A stretch of 64,000 bases of DNA from Candidatus Krumholzibacteriia bacterium (GTDB taxonomy: Bacteria > Krumholzibacteriota > Krumholzibacteriia > G020349025), in the NCBI GenBank assembly GCA_035649275.1, contig DASRJW010000101.1, forward strand, positions 1 to 64,000, given 5' to 3'. A model generated the notes under the pieces. The model made no database searches. It was not told the DNA's origin and was given only the letters and a program-made list of their open reading frames with translations. Every line of letters begins with the position of its first letter. The stretch's first letter is position 1. Below are positions 9,349 through 17,729 of this stretch, in pieces. Both the position numbers and the translations under genes were made by a program.

Positions 9349-9371
9349 GCCGCTCTCGCTGCGCTCGCTTG

Positions 9372-9407
9372 CCCGGCCCCGGTTTGCACCGGGGCCGGGT
9401 TTTTTTT
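9372..9407 (+). terminator. Rho-independent terminator
   Basis: CCCGGCCCCGG (9372-9382), loop TTTGCA, CCGGGGCCGGG (9389-9399) form a perfect 11-bp stem followed by eight T (9400-9407). It lies 24 bases after the barrel gene's stop and ends that transcript before the convergent M14 gene. Confidence 0.93.
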
Positions 9408-9451
9408 AAGCGGAGAGAAGCCCTCTTGAGCGTGCGCCGCGCCCGCGCCTC

Positions 9452-12382
9452 TCACCAAGGTGATGGGTGCGAGACCCCGAGGCCCGGGCCGAGGAGGACG
9501 GCGTTGAGCAGCAGCCTCTCCGTGCCGCGGGTGGCGCGCCGGACGGTCGGGTCGATGGCGAAGAGGATGACCTGCCCCTTGCCCTGGGACTCGCGGGTGA
9601 CGACGGCGGTGCGGGCGACGCGGCTCGCCGTTTCGGGCCAGAGCAGTCCCGAAAGGTGCAGGCTGTCGATTTCGGCGTAGCGGGCCGCGACGCGGATGGG
9701 CTCGCGCGCGATGAGGGCGAGATCGCTGGCGAGCAGCACGGGCAGCTTCGCCGCCACACCGCTGGTGAGCCAATCGTCGGTGTCCACGTCGGCGCGCACC
9801 AGGGCACCGCGGGCGCGGAAGCGGCGCAGGCGCGCATCGGCGCGAGCGAGATCCTCGCGCTTCACTTCCGGCTTCTTCGCTTCCTCCTTCGCTTTCGCCG
9901 CCTTCTTCTCCGGCGCCAGGGCATAGCGCACCCCCGGCGGTCGCACCTGTTGCACGAAGCGCCGCGCCCCGGGACCGAGGAGCGGCATGTCCGCCGCCGC
10001 CGGCGCCCGTGCCGCGTCCCCCACCGCCTCGAGCCGCGGACTCTCCGGCAGCGGGAGCTGCGCCAAGGCGGGCGCGTACTGCGCCAGCACGTCGCGGCGC
10101 TGCCGCACCGCCGACAGGCCCTGGGCACTGTCGCTGGCGCAGGCCGCCCCGGCGCCGATGGCGACGAGGGTGCCGCCGGCCTTCACCCAGGTGCGCAGGT
10201 TGTCGATGCCGGCAGGTCCCAGGGCGCGGGCATAGGCAGCGCCGCTGCCGAAGGCATCGGGCATGACCACGACGTTGTACTTGGAGAGATCCATGTCTTC
10301 CACCGCGGTCACATCCAAACAGGAGACGCGCATCTGCAGCTCCTGGTCGAAGAGGTGCCAGAGTGAACCGTAGGAGGTGAAGGAAACCGGATTTCCGGCG
10401 AGCAGGGCGACGCGCGCCGGCTCCAGCGCCGGAAAGCGGTTGCCCCCCAGATCCGGGCCGGCGTCGGCACGGCCGCTGTCGGTGGGATGGATGGGGACTC
10501 CGGTCAGGCGCTGCACCGCCGCCACCATGGCAGGGAGCGATTCCGGGTTGGCGTTCACGCGCAGCAGGGCGCTACCGCGGGCGAAGCGCTGGCCGGCGAC
10601 AGCGAAGTCCTCCAAGGCGAGGCGCACGCTCGCGCCCCGCTCGAGGAGCGCCGCCACGGCGCGCAGGCTCGCGTCGCTGGCGCCATCGAAGACATAGGCA
10701 TAAGACGGCCGCCGGCTTTCTCCCGGCACCATCGCTTCCGCTTGGACTTTCTGCAGTGGTCCGCGGGGCGCCTCCGCCGTCCAGTAACACTCGACGCCGT
10801 AAGCGAGCGGCAGGGACCAGGTGGTCACGTCGTAGAGACGGGTGCCTTTGTCCTTCTCCAGGTAATCCCGTTCCTCCCTGAGGAAGCTGTCGGGCATGGC
10901 GAGATGGAAGTCGAAGAGCGTGCGCACCAGCGCGCCGAGGGGTTGCTCGAGCCCCACCACGTAGCTGCCGGCAGGCACCTCTTTTCTCCCCCACGTGCCG
11001 CCCCAGTAGTCGTGGGCGCCGGAGAGCACGAAGGGCGCCGAGGCTTGGCTGACCTCGATGCCCTGGAGCTCCAAGGTGTGCGCCAGGTGCCGGGCCCGGT
11101 CGGGGCTCGTGCCCGGGAGGAAGACGAAAGCGCGCAGCGGCCCGTTTTTGCCTGCGGTCACGGCGTGCTGGCGGGCGCCGCGGTAGTCGCGCAGGAGGGC
11201 GCGGCGATGCTGCATGAGGGTCTGCAGATTGGTGAGCGAGCTCTGGAACTGATGCTGCACCGCCTCGCGGTACGAGAGGTAGCTGCCATCGCTCTGCCGC
11301 AGCACGGTGCCGTCGGTGGAGGCCTGCTCGTAGAGCATGCCGATGGCGCCGCCGTACATGGCCCAGGAGCTGCCATAGCCGGGGAAGAATTCCTCGTTCC
11401 ACTCCCGTGTGTAATGACTCCAGCCGCGGCGGTCGAAGGCCGCCGCCTGATCGCCGGCGAAGATCCTCCACCAGGTTTGGGCCGTGGGCGGCAAGTGCGG
11501 GTTGAAGGGGGCGCGTGGCGGCGAGAAGAGATAGGTATCGTTGCCGCCCATCTCGTGCGCGTCCACCACCAGCTGCGGATGCCAGGCGAGGATCGTCTGC
11601 ACCCGCTCCCGCGTTTCCGGGTGTACCAGCGTGAACCAGTCGCGGTTGAGATCGAAGAGGTAATGGTTGCCCCGTCCCCAGGGCCAGAAGCCGCGATGCT
11701 GCAAGCTCTGGTCGTCCGGACTGGGAATCTGTCCGTTCAGCGCCCCCATCTGCGCCAGGTACCGTTCGCGGCCGTCGGGATTCTCGGTCGGATCGAGGAT
11801 GACGAGGAGGGAGTCGCGCAGCGCTTGGGTCGTCGCGTCCGTGCCGGCGGCGAGCTGATAGGCGAGCTGCAGCGCCGCATCGCACCCCGAGAGCTCGTCG
11901 CCATGGATCGAGTAACCGAACCAAGCCACGGCAGGTAGGTCCGGGGCGGGGGATTCAGGCGCGCTCTCCCGGGGCTCCGCGAAGTGCGCCAGGCGCTCCT
12001 GGATCGAGGCGAGAGCTGCCCCTTCGAGCCGGCGCTCGTCACCGAGGATCAGGTGGAAGAGCTCGCGCCCTTCGTGCGTCTGCCCGTGAATGAACAACCG
12101 GGCCCTGGGTGAGGTTTCGTCGAGGCGGGAGAAATAGCGGCGGATCTCGTCGTAGCGCGCCGGGCGGCTGCCCACCGGGAAGCCGAGCACGGCTTCCGGC
12201 GTCGGCACCTGCGGATCGTAGCTGCCGCCGGGAAAGAAGAAGGTCGCATCCCAGCGTTCCGAGGCGAAGCGCAAGTGGGACGGGCCCACCTGCTGCGCGC
12301 TCGAGGGAAGCGCCAGTCCGAGCAAGGCGGCGGCGCAGAACCAGCGCGAGGGAAATCGACGGCGAGGGGAAGACGCGAGCAT
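9452..12382 (-). CDS. Secreted M14-family zinc carboxypeptidase
   Basis: A 976-residue exported metallopeptidase. A signal peptide (about residues 1-30, ending PSSAQ) precedes the M14 domain (about 75-400). Zinc ligands are visible: His160 and Glu163 in SIHGDELSG, and His276 in VVDAHEMGG. The catalytic Glu352 lies in GMLYEQAS, so the site looks complete. The remainder, to residue 976, contains a flavodoxin/glutamine-amidotransferase-like segment (VVMPDAF.SG, GGTLVAIGAGA), a Lys/Glu/Ala-rich linker near 845-870 and a small beta-rich tail. This layout matches long bacterial M14 proteins thought to degrade peptides outside the cytoplasm. ATG at 12382 has AAGGAG six bases upstream. The gene is divergent from mrp. 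Confidence 0.92.
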   Translation of the reverse strand: MLASSPRRRFPSRWFCAAALLGLALPSSAQQVGPSHLRFASERWDATFFFPGGSYDPQVPTPEAVLGFPVGSRPARYDEIRRYFSRLDETSPRARLFIHGQTHEGRELFHLILGDERRLEGAALASIQERLAHFAEPRESAPESPAPDLPAVAWFGYSIHGDELSGCDAALQLAYQLAAGTDATTQALRDSLLVILDPTENPDGRERYLAQMGALNGQIPSPDDQSLQHRGFWPWGRGNHYLFDLNRDWFTLVHPETRERVQTILAWHPQLVVDAHEMGGNDTYLFSPPRAPFNPHLPPTAQTWWRIFAGDQAAAFDRRGWSHYTREWNEEFFPGYGSSWAMYGGAIGMLYEQASTDGTVLRQSDGSYLSYREAVQHQFQSSLTNLQTLMQHRRALLRDYRGARQHAVTAGKNGPLRAFVFLPGTSPDRARHLAHTLELQGIEVSQASAPFVLSGAHDYWGGTWGRKEVPAGSYVVGLEQPLGALVRTLFDFHLAMPDSFLREERDYLEKDKGTRLYDVTTWSLPLAYGVECYWTAEAPRGPLQKVQAEAMVPGESRRPSYAYVFDGASDASLRAVAALLERGASVRLALEDFAVAGQRFARGSALLRVNANPESLPAMVAAVQRLTGVPIHPTDSGRADAGPDLGGNRFPALEPARVALLAGNPVSFTSYGSLWHLFDQELQMRVSCLDVTAVEDMDLSKYNVVVMPDAFGSGAAYARALGPAGIDNLRTWVKAGGTLVAIGAGAACASDSAQGLSAVRQRRDVLAQYAPALAQLPLPESPRLEAVGDAARAPAAADMPLLGPGARRFVQQVRPPGVRYALAPEKKAAKAKEEAKKPEVKREDLARADARLRRFRARGALVRADVDTDDWLTSGVAAKLPVLLASDLALIAREPIRVAARYAEIDSLHLSGLLWPETASRVARTAVVTRESQGKGQVILFAIDPTVRRATRGTERLLLNAVLLGPGLGVSHPSPW

Positions 12383-12585
12383 GCGGCGCTCCTTCGTGGA
12401 CCGCGCCAGGCGGCGCCAGCCGAACGCGCGTGCCGCCGCCCGGGGAGCGGCGCACGCAGGAAAGCGGCAGGGACGTGCGGGAATCTAGCGCAAGCGCTGG
12501 CGCAGCGCGAGGTCGCCGCTCCCGTCGCCACGTCCCCTCGTCGCGACGGGCGCCGCTGCGGCACCGAGCCTGCGCCGGGGCCGCC

Positions 12586-12614
12586 TTGACCGTGGCCCAG
12601 CCGGGCGTTAGGTT
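12586..12614 (+). promoter_or_regulatory. Putative mrp promoter in the M14/mrp divergent gap
   Basis: TTGACC (12586-12591), 17-base spacer, TAGGTT (12609-12614). It has the same layout as the korA promoter candidate at 27040-27068. The 335-base gap 12383-12717 separates divergent genes; apart from this site I see only GC-rich sequence there. Confidence 0.5.
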
Positions 12615-12717
12615 CGCCTCCCGGCTCGGGGGCTCGAGCACCTCCCGGCGCCAGGTGAGCTCCCTCCTGATTCGCCGCTGCACTTCCCGCGGCGGTGCCC
12701 GACGAGAGGATTCCCGC

Positions 12718-13797
12718 ATGAGCGATCCAGCGCCGAAGGAACAGGTCCTCGCCGCCCTCCGCGCCCTCCAGCATCCCGACTTGGGCCGGGATGTCGTCAC
12801 CCTCGGCTTCGTCAAGGAGGTCGAGGCGAGCGGCGCCGAGGTCGCGGTGACCTTCGAGCTCCCCACCCCCGCGGCAGCATGGAAGGAGCGCATGGAAGCC
12901 GAAGCGCGCGCTCTCCTCGAACGCCTCCCCGGGGTGAAGCAGGTGCGGGTGAAGACGACGCTCCGCATCGGCGTCGTTCCGGGCCCGCGCGAGGACACCT
13001 TGCAGGGCATCAAGAACATGCTCGCGGTGGCGAGCGGCAAGGGCGGCGTGGGCAAGTCCACTGTGGCGGTGAACCTGGCGTTGGCGCTGCAGCGGCAAGG
13101 GGCGGCGACAGGGCTCCTGGATGCGGACATCTACGGCCCCAGCATCCCGATCATGATGGGAACGAGGGAGCGCCCGCCGGGCCAGCAAGGCCACCAGCTC
13201 CTGCCGGTGCAGGCGCACGGACTCAAGATGATGTCCATCGGTTTCGTGGCGCCGGCGGATGCGCCGGTCATCTGGCGCGGACCGATGGTGCACAAGATCG
13301 TGACCGAGTTCCTGCGCAACGTGGCCTGGGGCGAGCTGGACTATCTGGTGGTGGACCTGCCGCCGGGCACGGGGGACGCGCAGCTCACCCTGACGCAGAC
13401 GGCGCCGCTCTCGGGCGCGGTGGTGGTGACCACGCCGCAGGACGTGGCGCTCGAGGACGTGGTGCGCGCCATGCGCATGTTCGAAGAGGTCAAGGTGCCG
13501 ATCCTCGGCATCGTGGAGAACATGAGCTCCTTCGTCTGCCCGCAATGCGGCCACCGCGAGGACATCTTCGCCCGCGGCGGGGGCCGGCGCGCCGCCGAAC
13601 GCTTCGGGGTGCCTTTCCTCGGCGAGATTCCCATCCTACCCTCGATCCGTAGCGCCGGCGACCGGGGCCTGCCCATCGTGGCGGCGGAACCGGAAGGCGA
13701 GGCCGCCCAGGCCTTCCTCGCCGTGGCGGGCGCGGTGGCGGCGCAGCTCGCCAGCCTCTCGGCGCGCCCGCGCCGCCCGCCGACGATCAAGTTCTGA
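12718..13797 (+). CDS. apbC: Mrp/ApbC iron-sulfur cluster carrier ATPase
   Basis: A 359-residue P-loop ATPase of the Mrp/NBP35 family, which carries and transfers Fe-S clusters in the cytoplasm. An N-terminal MIP18/DUF59-like domain covers about residues 7-85. The ATPase domain begins with the deviant Walker A GKGGVGKS (107-114), followed by LLDADIYGPS, VVDLPPGTGD and the cluster-binding Cys274 and Cys277 in CPQCGH. All expected residues are present. I start at the ATG at 12718 (GAGGA upstream); the open frame runs about 200 codons further upstream but that part is Arg/Pro-rich, overlaps the promoter region and is not family-like. The gene converges on the aminotransferase-like gene with only 17 bases between stops. 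Confidence 0.94.
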   Translation: MSDPAPKEQVLAALRALQHPDLGRDVVTLGFVKEVEASGAEVAVTFELPTPAAAWKERMEAEARALLERLPGVKQVRVKTTLRIGVVPGPREDTLQGIKNMLAVASGKGGVGKSTVAVNLALALQRQGAATGLLDADIYGPSIPIMMGTRERPPGQQGHQLLPVQAHGLKMMSIGFVAPADAPVIWRGPMVHKIVTEFLRNVAWGELDYLVVDLPPGTGDAQLTLTQTAPLSGAVVVTTPQDVALEDVVRAMRMFEEVKVPILGIVENMSSFVCPQCGHREDIFARGGGRRAAERFGVPFLGEIPILPSIRSAGDRGLPIVAAEPEGEAAQAFLAVAGAVAAQLASLSARPRRPPTIKF

Positions 13798-13814
13798 TGT
13801 GAAACGCCGAAGCG

Positions 13815-15113
13815 CTAGGCGAGGGCGAGACGGCGAATGCCTTCGACGAGCTGCTCCACGTCGGCCTTGCGGTTCACCAAGTGCGTCGAGGCGCGCACGC
13901 AGTTGAGCCCCGGCGTGGCGACGGGATGCACGCGCACCGCGAGCTCCGTTCGCAACCAGTCGGCCACCTGCGTGTACGGCCGCCGCGTCACTCGGATGCC
14001 GACGAGGGGGAAGAGCGCCGCCCTTTCGGGCGTGGTGAGCAGCTCGATCCCGCCAATGCCGGCGAGGCCTTCCACCAGGTGCTGTGCCAGGAGCGTGGCG
14101 TGCTCCCGCACCACCTCGATGCTGAGTCCCGCGAGCCACTCCATCGAGGTCGCCAGGCCGGTGGCGAGGGCCGGCGCACGGGCCTCGAGCTCCAAGTCCC
14201 GCGCTGCGGTAACGCCGGCCGTCTGCGGCTCGTCGGAGGTCGTCGTGTCGTCGACGCGTCGACAGCGCGGCACCAGCCGCGGCAGGAGCTGCTGGCGTAC
14301 ATAGAGGAGCGCCGTTCCCTCGGGGCCGAGGAGGAAGCCGCTCCCGGAAGCGACATACCCGTCCACGCCGAGGGCGTGCAGATCCACCGGCACCATCCCG
14401 GCAGCGAGCGAGCCGTTCACCACCACCAGCACTCCTTGCTGGCGAGCCGCGGCGCACACCTCTTGCAGCGGCAGCAGCTCGCCCGTCGTCGGTGAAACCT
14501 GGGAGACGACGAGGACGGCGGCGCCAGAGAGCGCGGCGCGCCACACCGGTGCCTGCGGGCGCGGGGCGAAGGGTCGGAGCTTCACCCGTCCGGCCCGTGC
14601 CAGCGCCACCCAAGGGACGAACGTGCTCGGGGGTTCGTGCGCCGACAGAGCCACGACGGCACCGGGAGGGAGCGACAGGCTCTCCGCCAGCGTCAGCATC
14701 GCCTCGGTGGCGTCGTGCATGAGAGCGATCTCCGCCGCGTCGGCGCCGAAGAAACGGGCCACCGTGGTGCGCGCCGTCTCGACCGGATCCACGCTCCGCG
14801 TGACCGCATGGGCGGCGAGGTCGGTGGCGGTGCGCTGCATCTGCTCCAGCGTCTGCAGCGGCGTGATGCCGTGGTCGGCATGGTCGAAATAGCGTTCGCC
14901 CGGCTCGAGCGGGAAATCTTCCAGGAGGTCCTTCCAGAAGCGATGCGCCAGGTTGCCGCGGGCCTCTTTGGGTGCCAGAGGCGCTTCGGTGAACTGCCCG
15001 TGGGCGACGCGGGCGAGCAGCGCTCCTGCCGGCAAAGCGGCGCCGAGGGCGAGGATCTGGCGGCGGGACAGTCGCGACGGCTTCGCTCGCTCCGGGCCTT
15101 GGCCAGACTCCAC
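13815..15113 (-). CDS. Tat-exported class V aminotransferase-fold protein lacking the PLP lysine
   Basis: A 432-residue protein of the cysteine desulfurase/isopenicillin-epimerase fold. The N-terminus carries a Tat signal (SRRQILALGAA, residues 16-26, then Ala-rich to about 40). The fold markers are present: YFDHADHGITPL near 75, HDATEAML near 135, SPTTGELLP near 208. The active site is not. The usual Asp of the D-G-A-H segment is Asn233 and its His is Leu236 (VNGSLAAG). The Schiff-base lysine of the S-G-H-K segment is replaced by Gly259 (ASGSGFLLGPEGT). I checked these codons in the DNA and the frame is intact. A PLP aldimine seems impossible, so it may bind a ligand or act structurally. GTG at 15113 with GGAGG upstream fits the Tat signal; a TTG at 15224 would add 37 atypical residues. 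Confidence 0.8.
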   Translation of the reverse strand: MESGQGPERAKPSRLSRRQILALGAALPAGALLARVAHGQFTEAPLAPKEARGNLAHRFWKDLLEDFPLEPGERYFDHADHGITPLQTLEQMQRTATDLAAHAVTRSVDPVETARTTVARFFGADAAEIALMHDATEAMLTLAESLSLPPGAVVALSAHEPPSTFVPWVALARAGRVKLRPFAPRPQAPVWRAALSGAAVLVVSQVSPTTGELLPLQEVCAAARQQGVLVVVNGSLAAGMVPVDLHALGVDGYVASGSGFLLGPEGTALLYVRQQLLPRLVPRCRRVDDTTTSDEPQTAGVTAARDLELEARAPALATGLATSMEWLAGLSIEVVREHATLLAQHLVEGLAGIGGIELLTTPERAALFPLVGIRVTRRPYTQVADWLRTELAVRVHPVATPGLNCVRASTHLVNRKADVEQLVEGIRRLALA

Positions 15114-15245
15114 GTTGCCTCCGGGGAGAGTCGACAAGCCGCTGGCGCTCCCGCGCCTGCGAGCGGCTCGGTGGCGGGCCCCTAGAATGGGGCCAAGGCG
15201 GGCATTCGTCCAGAGGCAATGCAAGCGCGTCCCAGCGCCAGCGCT

Positions 15246-15974
15246 TCAGTGCGCGTGGCGTGGCGCGGCCGCAGCAGCGAAGGCGTGCGGGAACCGTTGC
15301 TGCAGGGCGACGACGATGGTACGCGCCGCCACCTCGACCCCCATGCGGTCCAGGTGGACGCAGAGGTCGTAGCCGAGAGGGTCGTCCACCTGACGGTGGA
15401 AGCTGCGCCAGACGAACTCACTCCTCCATCGATCCAGACGGCGGAGGCCGCGGCGGGAAGCGACGGCGCTCGCCGGCGGCAGCTCTTCGCGCCAGCGCTG
15501 CAGTCTGGACTCGAAATCGCGCACCACCAGGACGGCCAGACGGTGTTGCTGGGGAATGACGAAGCTGGCGCCGCGGCCGACGAAGATGCCGCGCCCCTCC
15601 ATGGCGAGGGAGAAGAGCAGACGCGACAGGCGCTGTACGTAGCCGGCGCTCGACATGTGATCGGGCACGAGGAGATGGTAGATCCAGTCTTCCCGGTAGC
15701 CGAGCAGGCGCTCGTCGAGGGACTCGAGAACGCTCTTGCCCAGCTCGTCGTTCTCGTGCAGCGCCGCGCGGATCTGGCGGTCGAAGACTTGCCAGCCGAT
15801 CGTGGCAGCGATGCGCTCGGCGAGCTCGCCGGCTCCAGAGCCCGGGGGCTGCGCGAGCGCGAGGTTGGCGCGGGGCGTGCTCTCTGGAACGGGCGGGTGC
15901 GGCTGCTCGCTCTGCCAGAGTCGGGCCTGGCGGTCCAGGAGACGCTCGATCTGACCAACGCGGACGGCCTTCAT
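15246..15974 (-). CDS. Cytidylate kinase-like family protein
   Basis: A 242-residue protein resembling the Cytidylate_kin2 family, P-loop proteins related to CMP kinase. The N-terminal segment NLALAQPPGSGAGELAERIA (about 37-56) aligns with the family P-loop region, followed by GWQVFDRQI (fold marker), YVQRLSRLLFSLAMEGRGIFVGRGASFV and an LVVRDFESR segment. The arginine of the usual I-S-R-E-x-G-S-G-G motif is Gln here, so nucleotide binding may be altered. It ends in a His/Ala-rich tail. ATG at 15974 has AGGAGG six bases upstream. It is read in the same direction as the aminotransferase-like gene 132 bases downstream, and divergent from the propeller protein at 16159. True substrate is unknown. 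Confidence 0.78.
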   Translation of the reverse strand: MKAVRVGQIERLLDRQARLWQSEQPHPPVPESTPRANLALAQPPGSGAGELAERIAATIGWQVFDRQIRAALHENDELGKSVLESLDERLLGYREDWIYHLLVPDHMSSAGYVQRLSRLLFSLAMEGRGIFVGRGASFVIPQQHRLAVLVVRDFESRLQRWREELPPASAVASRRGLRRLDRWRSEFVWRSFHRQVDDPLGYDLCVHLDRMGVEVAARTIVVALQQRFPHAFAAAAAPRHAH

Positions 15975-16158
15975 GGCGGACCTCCTGGGGTCCGGGGAGC
16001 ACGCCCGCTAACGCGGCGCGCGGCATCCCAGCGTCCTCGAATCTACGGCGCCCGCAGCGCCTGGGGTAGGATGCACGGCGCAGCCGGCGGGGGCGCGCCG
16101 GGAGCAGGGCTCGGCGTGAGTCGCCTCGGCTCGGAGCCTCGTCCGCGGGAGGACAGCG

Positions 16159-17592
16159 TTGGCGCGGTGGCTTGCCCTCGGTTTGGCCTTGGCGATGGGC
16201 CTCGCCCTCCTCGCCAGTCGGTCGGAGCAGGAATGGCGCCCTTGCGCCCATCTCGGCAAGGAGCTGAAGGAGTGCTCCGGCATCGTCGCCAGTCGCCAGT
16301 TCCCGGGCGTGCTGTGGGCCCACAACGACTCGGGCGATCTGCCGAGGCTCTTCGCCTTGGAGCGCTCTGGGCGCATCCTGCGCGAGGTGCACGTGCTGGG
16401 CGCGCGCAACGTCGACTGGGAAGACCTGACCATCGACGATGCCGGGCGCTTGTACATCGGCGACTTCGGCAACAACAAGAACGAGAGGCGCGACCTCGTC
16501 GTCTACGTGATCCGGGAGCCCGACCCGCGCGCTCCCGGCCCCGAGATCCAGAGCGTGCCCGCGCTGCAGCAGATCCCGTTCTCCTTCCCGGAGCAGAAGG
16601 CTTTCCCCGATCCGGAGCACCTCGACTTCGATTGCGAAGCCTTGTTCTGGGACCACGGCCGTCTCTACGTGCTGACCAAGCATCGCAGTGATACCCGCAC
16701 GGTTCTCTATCGCCTGCCGGCCGCGGGGGAGCCGCCGTTGGCTCAGGCGCTGGGAACCGCCGAGATCGGCAGCCAGGTGACCGCGGCGGCCTTATTCCCC
16801 GATGGCCGCCGGCTGTTGGTGCTCTCGTACCAGTACATCCATGTCTTCGACCGTGCCCCGGGGACAGAGAACTTCCTCGGCGCTCTCGAGCATCGGGTCG
16901 TCATCGAAGGCAGGCAGTGCGAGGGCCTCTGTTTCTTCGACGACGAAGTCCTGTTCGCCAACGAGCAGCGCGAGATGTACTGCCTCGGCCTCGAGCAAGT
17001 ACTGCAGGCGGACACCTATCTGCCGGCGCCGCCGCGGCTGCGACTGCGCCACGCCGAGCCGGGACCGGGTAGCGGCACCGACTGGGCGGCGCAAACGGCG
17101 CTGCCGCTGCACTCGGAGTTCCCGGCAGGAGAGGCGAGCGGTGCGGCGCCGCAGATTCGCCTCGGGTGGTGCGAGCGCGGCTTGCTGCTTCGCGCCCGCT
17201 GGTCACTGCCACAGGGGACCGTTCACGCCGGCGAGGCGGGCGAGACGCTCCTCTACCTCATGTGCGGGCCGCCCGAGGCGGCGACACCCAAGCTGCAAAG
17301 CGGCCAGCAGGTCTGGGAGGCACGTCGGGTGGATGACGACATCGAGCTGCGCCCGCTGCTGCCGGAGCCGGGGGCCGCGCTGCCGGGCTCCGTCGTGCAG
17401 CGCTCGGAGAGCACCCTCGTCCTCGAGGCGCTCGTGCCGCTCGCGCTCGGCGCCGGCACCGACCTGGCGCTCAACGTCATCCTGCTGCAACCGGCGGCAC
17501 CAGAAGCGCACGAGTGGTCGTGGGCAGGCGGCAGCTCCACCCAGCCCTTGGAGAACCCGCTGCTCTGGGGGCGCGTGGAGCTCGTGCCGTGA
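16159..17592 (+). CDS. Secreted beta-propeller protein (esterase-like/phytase-like) with CBM9-like C-terminus
   Basis: A 477-residue exported protein. A short signal segment (residues 4-20) is followed by a propeller-like domain with SGIVASRQFPGVLWAHNDSG, ENVDWEDL-type sequence (ARNVDWEDLTIDDAGRLY), IGDFGNN and CEALFW. These motifs recur in the 'esterase-like activity of phytase' and SMP-30-like proteins, where the acidic residues bind calcium. The C-terminal third (about 310-470) resembles a carbohydrate-binding module 9 or DOMON-type sandwich, with GAGTDLALNV and a tryptophan-rich end. The start is a TTG at 16159 with GGAGG six bases upstream. It stands alone, 116 bases before the arginine decarboxylase gene. 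No enzymatic role can be assigned from sequence. Confidence 0.72.
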   Translation: MARWLALGLALAMGLALLASRSEQEWRPCAHLGKELKECSGIVASRQFPGVLWAHNDSGDLPRLFALERSGRILREVHVLGARNVDWEDLTIDDAGRLYIGDFGNNKNERRDLVVYVIREPDPRAPGPEIQSVPALQQIPFSFPEQKAFPDPEHLDFDCEALFWDHGRLYVLTKHRSDTRTVLYRLPAAGEPPLAQALGTAEIGSQVTAAALFPDGRRLLVLSYQYIHVFDRAPGTENFLGALEHRVVIEGRQCEGLCFFDDEVLFANEQREMYCLGLEQVLQADTYLPAPPRLRLRHAEPGPGSGTDWAAQTALPLHSEFPAGEASGAAPQIRLGWCERGLLLRARWSLPQGTVHAGEAGETLLYLMCGPPEAATPKLQSGQQVWEARRVDDDIELRPLLPEPGAALPGSVVQRSESTLVLEALVPLALGAGTDLALNVILLQPAAPEAHEWSWAGGSSTQPLENPLLWGRVELVP

Positions 17593-17729
17593 CCGCAGTC
17601 GCGACGGCGATCTTCGCCTGGGTGACGATTCCCAGCTCCGATGCTGGCGCTGGCGGCGGGATCTGTTAAGCTGTCGGCGATGTTCATCGCCCTCGAATCC
17701 ACGGCTCGATGCATGTCGGAGGCAAGCAG

